Counted from the stretch's first letter, positions 34,021-42,476 are shown. The stretch: 46,148 nucleotides of DNA from Chloroflexi bacterium B3_Chlor (GCA_005223035.1 NJBK01000020.1:1-46148); one strand, 5' to 3'. Numbers and translations are program-made. The notes: generated from the letters alone by a model not told the origin.

Positions 34021-35340
34021 ATGTTGATAACCAACGGCAAGCTAGTTACCTTCGGAGAGGCAAACGAGCTCATTGAAGAGGGAGCGGTCCTCGTCGAAAG
34101 AGACTGGATAGCCGGCGTGGGAACGACGGCGGAGCTGACGGAGCGGTATCCCGATGAAGAGATTCTGGATGCCCGGGGAAGACTGGTCATGCCAGGCGTC
34201 ATCTGCGCCCATACCCATTTCTACGGCGCCTTCGCCCGAGGCATGTCCTTGAAGACCGAGCCTCCTGCCAACTTCCCCCAAATCCTTGAATACCTGTGGT
34301 GGCGGTTGGACAAAGCCCTGAATCTGGACGATGTGCGTTTCAGCGCCCTGGTCTGCCTCGTGGATGCGATACGAAACGGCACCACCACTCTCATCGACCA
34401 CCACGCCAGCCCCAACGCCGTAGCCGGTTCCCTGGACGTCATCGCCGAAGCGGTGACGGAAGCTGGCCTGCGAGCGTGCCTGTGCTACGAGGTTTCCGAC
34501 AGAGATGGTGAGGAGATAGCCCTCGAAGGGATAAGGGAGAACGAGAGGTTCATCAGAGAAGCGAACGGCGACCAGCTGGCGGGCACTTTTGGACTGCACG
34601 CTTCTCTCACCCTTTCTGACGAGACCCTGCAACGCGCGGTGGAAGCCGCCGGCCAATTGGACGTGGGTTTTCACATCCACGTAGCCGAGGACAAGGCAGA
34701 TGTGGCCGACAGCTTGAAGAAGTCCGGATTGCGGGTCGTCGAACGACTGGAAAAGGCGGGCATACTGGGGCCAAAGACCATCGCTGCCCATGCCGTTCAC
34801 ATAGACGCCTTCGAGACAGACACTCTACGAGAGACGGGAACGAAGGTCGTTCACAACCCCCGTTCCAACATGAACAATGCTGTGGGCGTCGCCCACGTAC
34901 TGAGGATGCTGCGGCGCGGCATCGAGGTGGGTTTGGGAAACGATGGTTTCTCCAACAACATGTTTAGCGAGATGGAGACGGCGTATCTGTTGCACAAGCT
35001 GGCCCAGGAGGACCCACGGGTGATGGGAGCCGATCAGGTGCTGGAGATGGCGGTAAGGAACAATTCGTGGATCGCAGATCTCTTCTTCTCGAAGCCACTG
35101 GGCGAGCTGTCGGTTGGCGCCAGTGCTGACATCATCCTCCTCGACTATGTGCCCACGACCCCCCTGGATGCTGGCAATCTGCCGTGGCACCTCATCTTCG
35201 GGATGAACGGTGGTCAGGTGAGCACGACGATTGCGAGCGGCAGAGTTCTGATGAAGGACCGAGAGTTGCTGACCTTGGACGAGGAAGCAATCACAGCTCG
35301 CTCGCGGGACCTGGCCCAGAAGGTGTGGGCTCGCATGTGA
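34021..35340 (+). CDS. ssnA: SsnA-like amidohydrolase / aminohydrolase
   Basis: A 439-residue metal-dependent hydrolase of the amidohydrolase superfamily, close in style to SsnA and TrzN/AtzA-type deaminases. Metal ligands are visible: HTHFYGA (HxH), HIHVAED (His) with the catalytic Glu region, HAVHID (His) and GNDGFSNNMF (Asp). An N-terminal MLITNGKLVTFG and C-terminal strands form the small beta domain. SsnA is found in selenium-dependent molybdenum hydroxylase clusters, where its substrate is unsettled; the neighbours here (PreA-like protein, YqeC-MocA) fit that setting. The ATG at 34021 has GGAGG 8 bases upstream; a GTG at 34006 is less likely. Deamination or hydrolysis of a purine-like substrate is inference. 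Confidence 0.85.
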   Translation: MLITNGKLVTFGEANELIEEGAVLVERDWIAGVGTTAELTERYPDEEILDARGRLVMPGVICAHTHFYGAFARGMSLKTEPPANFPQILEYLWWRLDKALNLDDVRFSALVCLVDAIRNGTTTLIDHHASPNAVAGSLDVIAEAVTEAGLRACLCYEVSDRDGEEIALEGIRENERFIREANGDQLAGTFGLHASLTLSDETLQRAVEAAGQLDVGFHIHVAEDKADVADSLKKSGLRVVERLEKAGILGPKTIAAHAVHIDAFETDTLRETGTKVVHNPRSNMNNAVGVAHVLRMLRRGIEVGLGNDGFSNNMFSEMETAYLLHKLAQEDPRVMGADQVLEMAVRNNSWIADLFFSKPLGELSVGASADIILLDYVPTTPLDAGNLPWHLIFGMNGGQVSTTIASGRVLMKDRELLTLDEEAITARSRDLAQKVWARM

Positions 35341-35361
35341 AGTTGGATCAGGAGACAGGCC

Positions 35362-35625
35362 ATGGAGAATCACAGTTCGAAAGAGATGTCAATGAACCGC
35401 TTTCGTGCCGGGTGGAAGCGGCTCAGTGGACCCATAAAGATCGGGGTGTTGTTCGCCACGATAGCGGGTCTGATGGCACTGGTGGGATGGATCGCCCGTC
35501 CCACCTACACCTCCCGGTCGCTGCTGTCCCTATTCCTGGCTATCGTCATCTCAGCAGGAACGTGGGGATTGGTGAGCTGGGCCATTGCCGCAGCGGCGCT
35601 CGAAGTCACCAGAGATGAGGAGTGA
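35362..35625 (+). CDS. Small two-helix membrane protein
   Basis: An 87-residue protein with hydrophobic helices at about 26-44 and 53-80 and charged ends. AGGAGA lies 6 bases before the ATG and its stop is 5 bases before the next start, so it is a genuine operon member. I do not recognise a family. Its place between an SsnA-like hydrolase and a PreA-like flavoprotein may suggest membrane attachment of one of them, but nothing in the sequence proves that. Confidence 0.75.
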   Translation: MENHSSKEMSMNRFRAGWKRLSGPIKIGVLFATIAGLMALVGWIARPTYTSRSLLSLFLAIVISAGTWGLVSWAIAAAALEVTRDEE

Positions 35626-35630
35626 ACGAC

Positions 35631-36722
35631 ATGGCAGACCTGAAGGTTGAGGTTTGTGGCATACGGTTCAAGAATCCTGTGATGCCCGCTGCCGGCCCAC
35701 CCACCTGGAACGGCGACGCTATGGTGGCCTGCGCCGAAGGTGGAGCAGGAGGTATTGTCGCCAAGACCATATCCACCACCGGTGCCGTGGTGCCAGAGCC
35801 CTGCATGGCGCAAGTAGGCAGGGGCTCCATGCTGAACACGGAGCTATGGTCGGAGTTGCCACCGGAGCAGTTTATAGAAGAGGAGTATCCCAAGGCCAAG
35901 GATACGGGACTTCCGCTGATCATCAGCCTGGGGTATACGGCCGACGAGATAGCCGAGTTGGCTCCCAAGGTCAAGCCCTTCGCTGATGCCCTGGAACTCT
36001 CCACGCATTACATAGGGGAGGACCCCAGCCCCATGGTCGAGGCCATCAAAGCGGCCAAGGACGCGGTGGACGTACCGGTCATCGTCAAACTCAGCCCTCT
36101 GGGAAGGGAGATGAAGGCGGCAGCCCAGGCAGCTCAGGAAGCTGGTGCCGATGGCATAGCAGCCATCAACTCCTTCGGGCCCTGTCTGGGGATAGACGTC
36201 GAAACCGGGCTACCTCTGATGGGCAGCAAGGAGGGGTACGGGTGGCTCTCGGGTCGAGCGATCAAGGCCCTTGCTCTGCGATGTGTCTTCGACATCGCCC
36301 GCACCGTCGATCTGCCCATCTTTGGGGTGGGTGGCGTCTCGCGGGGGACGGATGCCATTGAGATGTTCATGGTGGGAGCGTCAGCGGTGCAACTGTGCAC
36401 GGCAGCGATCCTTCGCGGCCCAAGCGTCTTTGGCAAGATAACCCAGCAGATGAACGAGTGGCTCGACGAGCACGGCTACGCCTCCGTCAACGACGTGAAA
36501 GGGCTGACCATCCGCAAGCTGAAGGAACGTGCTTTCCGAACGACCCACCTGCCGCCCAAGCTGTACGTGGACCTCTGCACGGGCTGCGGCTTGTGCGAGA
36601 CCAGCTGCGTCTATGGCGCCATCACTGTTGACGGGGACAAAGCGCATCTAGACGGGACTCTATGCCAGGGCTGCGGGCTCTGTGTTACCCGCTGTCCAAC
36701 CCCGGCCCTCGAGATGCCCTGA
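35631..36722 (+). CDS. PreA-like dihydroorotate/dihydropyrimidine dehydrogenase-type flavoprotein with two [4Fe-4S] clusters
   Basis: A 363-residue protein. Residues 1-300 form a DHOD-type FMN-binding TIM barrel (VEVCGIRFKNPVMPAAGPP, VIVKLSPLG, INSFGP, GVGGVSRGTDAIEMFMVGASAVQLCTA split over two motifs). Residues 311-363 hold a ferredoxin domain: CTGCGLCETSC and CQGCGLCVTRCP bind two [4Fe-4S] clusters. This is the build of the PreA subunit of NAD-dependent dihydropyrimidine dehydrogenase, but no PreT partner is adjacent. The Cys that acts as base in PreA is not obvious at its usual loop, so the substrate is open. The ATG at 35631 has AGGAG 8 bases upstream. The setting points to pyrimidine/purine catabolism or selenium-Mo hydroxylase support. 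Confidence 0.85.
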   Translation: MADLKVEVCGIRFKNPVMPAAGPPTWNGDAMVACAEGGAGGIVAKTISTTGAVVPEPCMAQVGRGSMLNTELWSELPPEQFIEEEYPKAKDTGLPLIISLGYTADEIAELAPKVKPFADALELSTHYIGEDPSPMVEAIKAAKDAVDVPVIVKLSPLGREMKAAAQAAQEAGADGIAAINSFGPCLGIDVETGLPLMGSKEGYGWLSGRAIKALALRCVFDIARTVDLPIFGVGGVSRGTDAIEMFMVGASAVQLCTAAILRGPSVFGKITQQMNEWLDEHGYASVNDVKGLTIRKLKERAFRTTHLPPKLYVDLCTGCGLCETSCVYGAITVDGDKAHLDGTLCQGCGLCVTRCPTPALEMP

Positions 36723-36761
36723 GATAGGGATCCGATCGGGGAGCGCCGATCCGTTCCTGCC

Positions 36762-36788
36762 GTACGACAGGTTGGCAACCTGTCGTAC
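36762..36788. repeat. Perfect 12-base inverted repeat (REP-like palindrome)
   Basis: Arms GTACGACAGGTT (36762-36773) and AACCTGTCGTAC (36777-36788) flank a three-base GGC. It lies in the 167-base gap between the PreA-like gene and yqeC-mocA. No T-run follows, so it is not a typical intrinsic terminator. Another stem GATCGG/CCGATC lies just upstream at about 36733-36751. Confidence 0.7.
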
Positions 36789-36889
36789 ACGTCTTACTCT
36801 GGCCTTTTGGAAGCATTGGTGAACACACATCTCTCCCTCGAAGCGCCCATCTCCAGCCTACCGACTGGACCCTCAGGAAGCCGGTGAGA

Positions 36890-38218
36890 ATGCGTCTGAG
36901 CAAAGCCATAGGAATAGGTCGCGGCGATGTGGTCGCCCTCGTAGGCGCCGGTGGAAAGAGCACCGCTATGTTTCGCCTGGCTGGCGAACTCACCTCTGAC
37001 GGATGGAAGGTGATCACCACCACGACGACTATGGTTCGTCGGGACCAGCGAAGCGAGCATACGATTCTGGAGCCTGACGGAAAGACTCTGTTAGAAAAGG
37101 CTCGAGCTTCGCTGAGGGAACGCAGTCACATCACTGTGGCCTCAGAGTTGAGAGAAGCCGAAGGAAAATTGGCGGGTGTGGATCCGTTGCTGGTCGATGA
37201 TCTGGTCGCCCTTCCGGAGGTGGATGCGGTGATCGTGGAGGCCGACGGGGCCAAAGGACGATCGTTGAAGGCACCAGCTGCCCACGAGCCGGTAATGCCC
37301 GCGAGCACCACAATCCTGGTGCCCGTGGCGGCCGTAGATGCTGTCGCGAAGCCCCTCGATGAGAAGGCCGTCTACCGTCCGAAGATGGTGGCCGGACTGG
37401 CCGACCTCGAACTGGGCCAACCGATCACGCCCCAGACGATAGCCAGCGTCCTGGTCCATCCTGAAGGGGGCATGAAAAACGTCCCCCCACAGGCCAGGGT
37501 CATCCCCCTCATCAACAAGGTGACAGAAGGTCAACTCCAGTCCGCGCGTGAGATCGCTCAACTGCTCCTCGAGGAACCACGAGTTCATCGGGTCCTCCTG
37601 GGTTCAGTCGCCGAGCAAGACCCCATCGAGGAAGCCTGGGGGAGAATGGCGGTCATCGTTCTGGCCGCGGGCGAGTCGCGACGCTTCGGCTCTCCCAAAC
37701 AGCTGCTGCCCTGGGGAGAGGCCACAATGCTGGAACACGTGGTAGACACCGCCCTTGAGTCAGCCGTGGATGAGACGATCGTGGTCTTGGGCCATCGAGC
37801 TGAGCGAATTGGCAAACTGCTACGGAATCGTCCAGTCAGAGTGGTGATCAACCAAGACTGGCAAGGCGGGCTCAGCACTTCAGTCAGGGCTGGACTACAA
37901 GCACTTCCTGCAAACTACGAGGCTTGCCTGTTCTTGCTGGGCGACCAGCCCAACGTGACCCCTCAGCTGATCGATACCATCTTGAAGAGGTACCGCCGCA
38001 CATTGGCTCCCGTCGTGGCCCCGAGCTATCGAGGGCGGCGGGGCAACCCTGTGCTTTTCAGCAACTCCCTCTTTCCCGAACTTCTGACCATGGAGGGAGA
38101 TCAAGGAGGACGGGAAGTCATCCGGCGACATCAAGATGAGATGGAGACGGTGGAAGCAGAGCAGGAAGACCTGTTTCTCGATATCGATACCGTCGCCGAC
38201 TACGAGGGAGCGAGGTAA
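36890..38218 (+). CDS. yqeC: YqeC (selenium-dependent hydroxylase accessory) fused to a MocA/MobA-like nucleotidyltransferase
   Basis: A 442-residue fusion. Residues 1-235 are YqeC-like: P-loop VALVGAGGKST (15-25), VITTTTTMV, the EADGAKGRSLKAP motif (117-129) and PLINKV. YqeC is an accessory protein of selenium-dependent molybdenum hydroxylases. From about 253 a MobA-like NTP transferase follows: VIVLAAGESRRFGSPKQLLP, WQGGLSTSVRAGL, LLGDQPNVTPQLID and GRRGNPVLF, as in the MocA/YgfJ molybdopterin cytidylyltransferase group. In E. coli yqeC and ygfJ (mocA) are separate genes in the same cluster, so the fusion links their roles. The ATG at 36890 is chosen over a GTG at 36884. It stops 4 bases before the phosphatase gene. 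Confidence 0.88.
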   Translation: MRLSKAIGIGRGDVVALVGAGGKSTAMFRLAGELTSDGWKVITTTTTMVRRDQRSEHTILEPDGKTLLEKARASLRERSHITVASELREAEGKLAGVDPLLVDDLVALPEVDAVIVEADGAKGRSLKAPAAHEPVMPASTTILVPVAAVDAVAKPLDEKAVYRPKMVAGLADLELGQPITPQTIASVLVHPEGGMKNVPPQARVIPLINKVTEGQLQSAREIAQLLLEEPRVHRVLLGSVAEQDPIEEAWGRMAVIVLAAGESRRFGSPKQLLPWGEATMLEHVVDTALESAVDETIVVLGHRAERIGKLLRNRPVRVVINQDWQGGLSTSVRAGLQALPANYEACLFLLGDQPNVTPQLIDTILKRYRRTLAPVVAPSYRGRRGNPVLFSNSLFPELLTMEGDQGGREVIRRHQDEMETVEAEQEDLFLDIDTVADYEGAR

Positions 38219-38222
38219 CGCG

Positions 38223-38849
38223 ATGACTCGCCTGATCCTGGTGCGCCACGGGGAGACGGAATGGAACCGGGTGGAAAGGTTTCGTGGTCGGATGGATATC
38301 GAGCTCAACGAGAGGGGACGCCTTCAGGCTCAAGCGGTCGCCAGCCGACTGTCCACCTGGAGAATCGAGGCCATATACTCCAGTCCCTTGAAGCGAGCGC
38401 TCCAGACGGCTCAGCCCCTCGCCAAGGCCTGCCGGCGGGAGACCAGTCACCTGGAGGGCATGACTGACATAGACTACGGCGCATGGGCTGGGCATTCTCC
38501 AGAGGAAGTGGCTGCCCAGCACAGTGATCTCTACCAAACCTGGCTCGAGGCTCCCCATCTGGTTCAGTTCCCCGAAGGCGAGGGCCTGGAACAGGTTCGA
38601 AGCAGAGCAGGGATGGCGGTGGAGCAGGTGTGCACAGTCCACGCTGAAGAAACCGTAGTACTAGTATCACACATGGTGGTCAATCGGGCCCTCATCTGTG
38701 CAGTGCTCGGGCTGGACAACTCCTCCTTCTGGAAGATCGGCCAGGACAACGCGGCCATCAGCATCGTGGACGCCCAAGGCGATGAATACCGGCTCGTGCT
38801 GCTCAACGATACCTGCCACCTGGTAGCGCTGTCAGAGACGGACCTTTGA
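38223..38849 (+). CDS. Histidine phosphatase family protein (phosphoglycerate mutase-like)
   Basis: A 208-residue branch-1 histidine phosphatase. The catalytic RHG is Arg8-His9-Gly10 in LILVRHGETEWN. Further active-site residues are seen in YSSPLKRALQTA (second Arg), the Glu in EGMTDIDYGAWAGHS, and VLVSHMVVNRAL (second His). This class includes cofactor-dependent mutases, alpha-ribazole phosphatase and broad phosphatases; the 208-residue size and motif wording fit CobC-like or general phosphatases. No cobalamin genes are near. GAGG lies 7 bases before the ATG. Confidence 0.92.
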   Translation: MTRLILVRHGETEWNRVERFRGRMDIELNERGRLQAQAVASRLSTWRIEAIYSSPLKRALQTAQPLAKACRRETSHLEGMTDIDYGAWAGHSPEEVAAQHSDLYQTWLEAPHLVQFPEGEGLEQVRSRAGMAVEQVCTVHAEETVVLVSHMVVNRALICAVLGLDNSSFWKIGQDNAAISIVDAQGDEYRLVLLNDTCHLVALSETDL

Positions 38850-38874
38850 GGCAAGGCGACGTCACGAGGATCAT

Positions 38875-39690
38875 ATGCGGGATCAGAATCCGGAGAAGCT
38901 GAGAACTGTCAAGAATCTCATCATCGACATGGATGGGGTGCTCTACTGCGGCCGAGAACCTCTGCGTGGCGCAAAGGAGTTCCTGAGCCATCTACGAAGG
39001 CAAGGTGTTCCTTTCATCCTGGCCACCAACAATTCCACCCTCACACCCACGCAGTACGTCGCCAAGTTGGGAGCCATGGACATCGAAGTCACTGAGGATC
39101 GCATCCTCACCTCGGGTCAGGCCACGGCGCTGTATCTTTCCCAGGTCGCTCAACCAGCCGCCAGGGTCTACGCCATAGGTGAGGCCGGACTGATCTCCGC
39201 GCTTCGGGAACAGGCATTCGTCATCACGGACGAAGACGTGGACTTCGTGGTGGTGGGCCTCGACCGGGAGCTCACCTACGAGAAGCTGGAGATCGCCACG
39301 CTGGCCATCAGGGCCGGAGCGACCTTCATCGGCACCAACCCCGATACGACCCTCCCCACCGAGCAGGGCCTGGTGCCAGGAACCGGGGCCACCCTTGCTG
39401 CTCTGGAGGCCGCCACCGGCATCTCTCCTCTCACTATAGGTAAGCCCCAGCCGATCCTCCTGCGGTTGGCCATGGAGAAGGTGGGAGTCACACCAGAGGG
39501 CACTGCCATCATCGGCGACCGTCTGGAGACCGACGTCCTCGGCGGCAAGGAAGCTGGCCTGACCACCATCCTGGTGCTGAGCGGCATCAGCGACCGCGAG
39601 GAACTGGCCACCTCACCCTACCAGCCCGACCTGGTTTTCGACAGCATCGGTGACTTACACCAAGCCTGGCGGAGCCGTAAGGGCTCGTAG
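38875..39690 (+). CDS. HAD superfamily phosphatase, subfamily IIA (NagD/4-nitrophenylphosphatase-like)
   Basis: A 271-residue HAD hydrolase. Motif I is IIDMDGVLY with Asp18 (nucleophile) and Asp20. Motif II is the ATNNST segment, motif III the Lys in IGKPQP, and motif IV IGDRLETDVLGGKEAGL. The large C2a cap between motifs II and III is as in NagD and PNPase-type phosphatases. Natural substrates of this subfamily are sugar phosphates and nucleoside monophosphates; which one applies is not seen. It is 25 bases after the histidine phosphatase gene and ends the plus-strand operon. Confidence 0.93.
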   Translation: MRDQNPEKLRTVKNLIIDMDGVLYCGREPLRGAKEFLSHLRRQGVPFILATNNSTLTPTQYVAKLGAMDIEVTEDRILTSGQATALYLSQVAQPAARVYAIGEAGLISALREQAFVITDEDVDFVVVGLDRELTYEKLEIATLAIRAGATFIGTNPDTTLPTEQGLVPGTGATLAALEAATGISPLTIGKPQPILLRLAMEKVGVTPEGTAIIGDRLETDVLGGKEAGLTTILVLSGISDREELATSPYQPDLVFDSIGDLHQAWRSRKGS

Positions 39691-39803
39691 TGGGCGCTAC
39701 GCGCGGCTCGGCTGACAAACTCAGGTGCTGACTCCTGCCCGACTCCGGACGCGCTGGCTCCCACGCACAGCCTACCAATTCTGTGGAGAAGTGTGCCTTC
39801 CGC

Positions 39804-39832
39804 TTGACTGTTGAGGCCACAATGGGTATACT
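39804..39832 (+). promoter_or_regulatory. Promoter of the Phd/RelE toxin-antitoxin operon
   Basis: TTGACT (39804-39809), 17-base spacer, TATACT (39827-39832). The palindrome GTATAC overlaps the -10, and CTTAAG lies at the expected start site; either could be part of an antitoxin operator for autoregulation (inference). The leader to the ATG at 39869 is about 30 bases. Confidence 0.75.
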
Positions 39833-39868
39833 GGTCTTAAGCCCCATAATGACTAAGAGGAAACCACC

Positions 39869-40135
39869 ATGACCGTGACAAGCGTGAGCGAACTGAAGAA
39901 GGCCCTCTCAGAGTTCCTGAACCGAGCGGCCTACGGTCGCGAGCGGATTATCGTCGCCAGCCGAGGAAAACCCAAAGCGGCTGTAATCAGCATTGAGGAC
40001 CTGCGCCGATTGGAGGAACTGGAAGACGCTCTCGCCGCCCGCGAGGCACTCGCAGCCTACGGAGCAAGGGAGACAACGCCTTGGGAGCAGGTGAAACGGG
40101 AGCTGGCAGAGGGCAGCGATGACCTACCGGGTTGA
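39869..40135 (+). CDS. Phd/YefM family antitoxin
   Basis: An 88-residue antitoxin. The N-terminal DNA-binding fold reads VTSVSELKKALSEFLNRAAYGRERIIVASRGKPKAAVISIEDLRRLEELE in consecutive motifs, typical of Phd/YefM, with the C-terminal tail neutralising the toxin. These proteins usually repress their own promoter together with the toxin. It overlaps the toxin gene by 17 bases. The operon lies between housekeeping genes and RHS fragments, at the edge of the accessory region. Confidence 0.92.
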   Translation: MTVTSVSELKKALSEFLNRAAYGRERIIVASRGKPKAAVISIEDLRRLEELEDALAAREALAAYGARETTPWEQVKRELAEGSDDLPG

Positions 40136-40391
40136 GGTAGAGCGCCGAGCACAGAAGGCGCTTGCCGGCCTGCCCAAGGAGGATCGTGCCCGAGTCGTGG
40201 CAGCGATCGATGAACTCGCCGTCAACCCTCGGCCAGTCGGGTGCCATCCAGTCCGAGCGGCTCCCAAGGGCACTTTCCGCATCCGGGTGGGCGACTATCG
40301 GGTGATCTACGTCGTTCTTCACGACGAGCGAGTCATCATCGTAGCGCGAGTGGTGAGGCGAAGCGAAAGCACGTATCGGGAGCTGACCTAG
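40119..40391 (+). CDS. RelE/ParE family toxin
   Basis: A 90-residue toxin. The pattern VEVERRAQKALAGLPKEDR, then GTFRIRVGDYRVIYVVL and VIIVARVVRRSESTYREL is typical of the RelE side of the superfamily (GxYRIRxGDYRVIY). RelE enzymes cut mRNA in the ribosome A site; ParE members poison gyrase. The FRIRVGDYRVIY segment and antitoxin type favour RelE. The ATG at 40119 lies inside the antitoxin gene, so translation is coupled. Confidence 0.92.
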   Translation: MTYRVEVERRAQKALAGLPKEDRARVVAAIDELAVNPRPVGCHPVRAAPKGTFRIRVGDYRVIYVVLHDERVIIVARVVRRSESTYRELT

Positions 40392-40442
40392 GTGCACGGT
40401 CCCCCAAGTAGCTAGCCGCGGCTGCCCCTCGCTGATACGCTC

Positions 40443-40890
40443 CTAGACGATCTCCACCTCCGCATCCCAGGCCTCGCCGGTGAAGCCGTACGGGTTGGCC
40501 ACCTCCTCACCTGCCAGCGGCACGCCGAAGGGATCGTAGGCGTAGGTCTCCGCTATCTGGCCTGTGTTGTCCACTAGCTGCCGTACGCTTCCCAGCCCGT
40601 CGTGCACGTAGTAGTATCGGTCGGATTGTGCCAGTTGCTCGGCGATGATGTCCAGGCCGTAGAGGTAGACGGCGTCGGTGTCGCTGATCACCATGGGCAG
40701 CGTCGCCGCAAGGTCGACGATGTAGTCGGTCGTCGTTCCGTCAACCGTCTTCCTGGTTCTTACCCCATCCCCATCATATGCGAACTGCGTTGTTAAGGTA
40801 CCCTCGATCACTTGTTTCAGGCGGTTGGCATGGTGATACGTGTAGCTGCGGACGCCGTCCGAGGTCAGGTTGCCGTTGTGATCCCAAACA
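40443..40890 (-). pseudogene. Truncated RHS repeat core without a toxin tip
   Basis: Minus-strand remnant of an RHS protein. Reading from about 40890: WDHNGNLTSDGVRSYTYHH, then [61 protein letters not shown] and FTGEAWDAEVEIV, then a stop at 40443. In the intact copy at 44.6 kb the same place continues with LLYLRARYY and a toxin domain, so this copy is cut at its 3' end. The 5' end also breaks off at about 40890. It abuts the RelE toxin gene with 51 bases between. No function is expected beyond a recombination donor. Confidence 0.85.
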
Positions 40891-40989
40891 TGCTCTGACC
40901 TCTACGACTTCGCCAGCGCGAAAAGGAGCAGCCTGGCTGCTGCCCCTTCCGTGAGCGGGTGACCATGCTTGGCGTGAGAAGTGACACAG

Positions 40990-41595
40990 TTACTCAGTAT
41001 CCTCTTCCAGATAGAAGGCCATCCGCTCGTCGATGGCAACAAGAATGCGTTCGAGATCTCCGAGCGTCATGCTCTGGGGACCCACGTAACCGTTGAGGAA
41101 GGAGATGTATTCATCATATTGGGCGACAGCTTGGCAGTTCCGGTAGATGACCCCAAGTATGTTCACGTCAGCGCATGCAACCTTGAAGTGATCTGCCAGC
41201 GGACTCTCGTACGACCAAGTTCGTGGCACCGCCCACGGGGTGACGAGATCCCTGTTTAGGAACCCGTGCCTGGGAAAGCTGTGACCGGCTTCGGCCTTGT
41301 TCCGGTATCTAAGCAACTCGTGTTGTGTAGCCCCAATGTGCCCGTCGAATCCCTCAGGGCAGAACCCCATGTACCAGGACTCGCTCTCGCCCCGCTCAAG
41401 CTCGGGTATCCGACTTGGACCCGCACAGATGTGCCAGCCTAGGGGAAAGACTGATTCGTCCAGCATCAACTGCCTCATGTCTACAGGGCTCCTCGTCGTG
41501 GGTTGGTGTTCCGGCGCGCACCTCGTCGCAGCAACCATGCAGGCCATGGCGAGACCTGCAACCTGCGCTAGTGCGGATCTGCTCAGTGACTTCAT
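40990..41595 (-). CDS. Exported candidate immunity protein for the type-44 RHS toxin
   Basis: A 201-residue protein starting 11 bases after the toxin-tip gene, ATG at 41595 with AGGAG 5 bases upstream. The N-terminus (KSLSRSALAQVAGLAMACMVAATRC) is a signal peptide, perhaps a lipoprotein signal. The body has two Trp-rich stretches (PLGWHICAGPSRIPELERG, ESWYMGFCPEG) and ends MTLGDLERILVAIDERMAFYLEEDT. The last 65 residues are clearly related to the fragment at 42890-43129. I do not recognise a named family. The immunity role is inferred from position directly behind a toxin gene. Confidence 0.7.
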   Translation of the reverse strand: MKSLSRSALAQVAGLAMACMVAATRCAPEHQPTTRSPVDMRQLMLDESVFPLGWHICAGPSRIPELERGESESWYMGFCPEGFDGHIGATQHELLRYRNKAEAGHSFPRHGFLNRDLVTPWAVPRTWSYESPLADHFKVACADVNILGVIYRNCQAVAQYDEYISFLNGYVGPQSMTLGDLERILVAIDERMAFYLEEDTE

Positions 41596-41606
41596 TTGGG
41601 CTCCTA

Positions 41607-42476
41607 CTAGAAGGGCGGTTCCTCCCATCTCTGTATGGCGTTCTTGTCGCCAGCCTCCCCGACCGCTTGCATGATATGGTACGATGTCACATTGATATTG
41701 AAGGCGCGCCAGAGGCGGATGCCCATCATCGCCGTTACTCGGTCCTCGGGATGATCCCAAGCCCTCAGTCGAAGGAAGTGGAAGATGGGCCGGGGCCTTG
41801 GCAGACGACAAGGGTTCTTTTGCCGGACGGTATACCCGATGTCAGAGCCAATCTGCTCAAGGCCCGCACCGTTCATGAGTTCCGATTCGGAGAATCCCGC
41901 AGCGGCGCCCAGGTAGCCAAACATGATGTTCCCCCAGATGTCGTAGTAGTACCAGTGCTCTCCGACCTGGTGGAAGTACCACATGTAGAACCGTGATCTG
42001 ATGTGCGGTTTCGGATCCCAGGGTCCATCTTGACGGACCATGTAGCCGAACGCCCCCAGGGCCAATGCCTTGGCGCTGATGTCCTCAATACCTGGGGCTT
42101 TCTGTAGTTGTCCTAGGACAGGGGTCCAACTTGGCCAGTCAGCGATATGGTTCCGGCTGGCACTCGCCTCATTCAACAGCCAGATCCACATCACAATGGG
42201 CCCCTGAGCGTTGCCCACCATTTGCCCGTGGATGTAGCTGACGACGGGGGGAATGCCCTGAGAGCGCGTGTCAGTTGCTGGCTCCTGCAGCTCTGGAAAC
42301 AGGGGCCCCGGGCCGTTCAGTCCACTTGGATCCCTCAGGTTTACCGGGCTATTCGTCACATAGGAATAGGGGTTCAGCGTACCCGGACGCTGAACATCCC
42401 CTGGCCACGGGTCCTTCGTGATGAACCTCCCCGTCCGCGGCTGGTAGTACCTGGCCCGCAGGTACAGCAACTCCAC
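41607..42476 (-). CDS. Orphan RHS tip: end of the RHS core plus a type-44 (Ntox44-like) toxin domain
   Basis: A 289-codon frame with a possible GTG start at 42476. Residues 1-55 are the end of the RHS core ([43 protein letters not shown]). The remaining 235 residues resemble the polymorphic toxin type 44 domain: IHGQMVGNAQGPIVMWIWL, VRQDGPWDPKPHIRS, YYDIWGNIMFGYLG, AGFSESELMNGAGLEQIGSD and HPEDRVTAMMGIRLW. Upstream core sequence in the same direction is broken by a TAG at the codon for Glu in FTGEAW and a one-base insertion, so this tip is probably silent unless moved by recombination onto an intact RHS gene. The candidate immunity gene follows by 11 bases. Confidence 0.8.
   Translation of the reverse strand: MELLYLRARYYQPRTGRFITKDPWPGDVQRPGTLNPYSYVTNSPVNLRDPSGLNGPGPLFPELQEPATDTRSQGIPPVVSYIHGQMVGNAQGPIVMWIWLLNEASASRNHIADWPSWTPVLGQLQKAPGIEDISAKALALGAFGYMVRQDGPWDPKPHIRSRFYMWYFHQVGEHWYYYDIWGNIMFGYLGAAAGFSESELMNGAGLEQIGSDIGYTVRQKNPCRLPRPRPIFHFLRLRAWDHPEDRVTAMMGIRLWRAFNINVTSYHIMQAVGEAGDKNAIQRWEEPPF

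Noticed and set aside
36733..36751. GATCGG/CCGATC stem after the PreA-like gene as a terminator
   Set aside because: No T-rich tract follows and the stem is only six bases.
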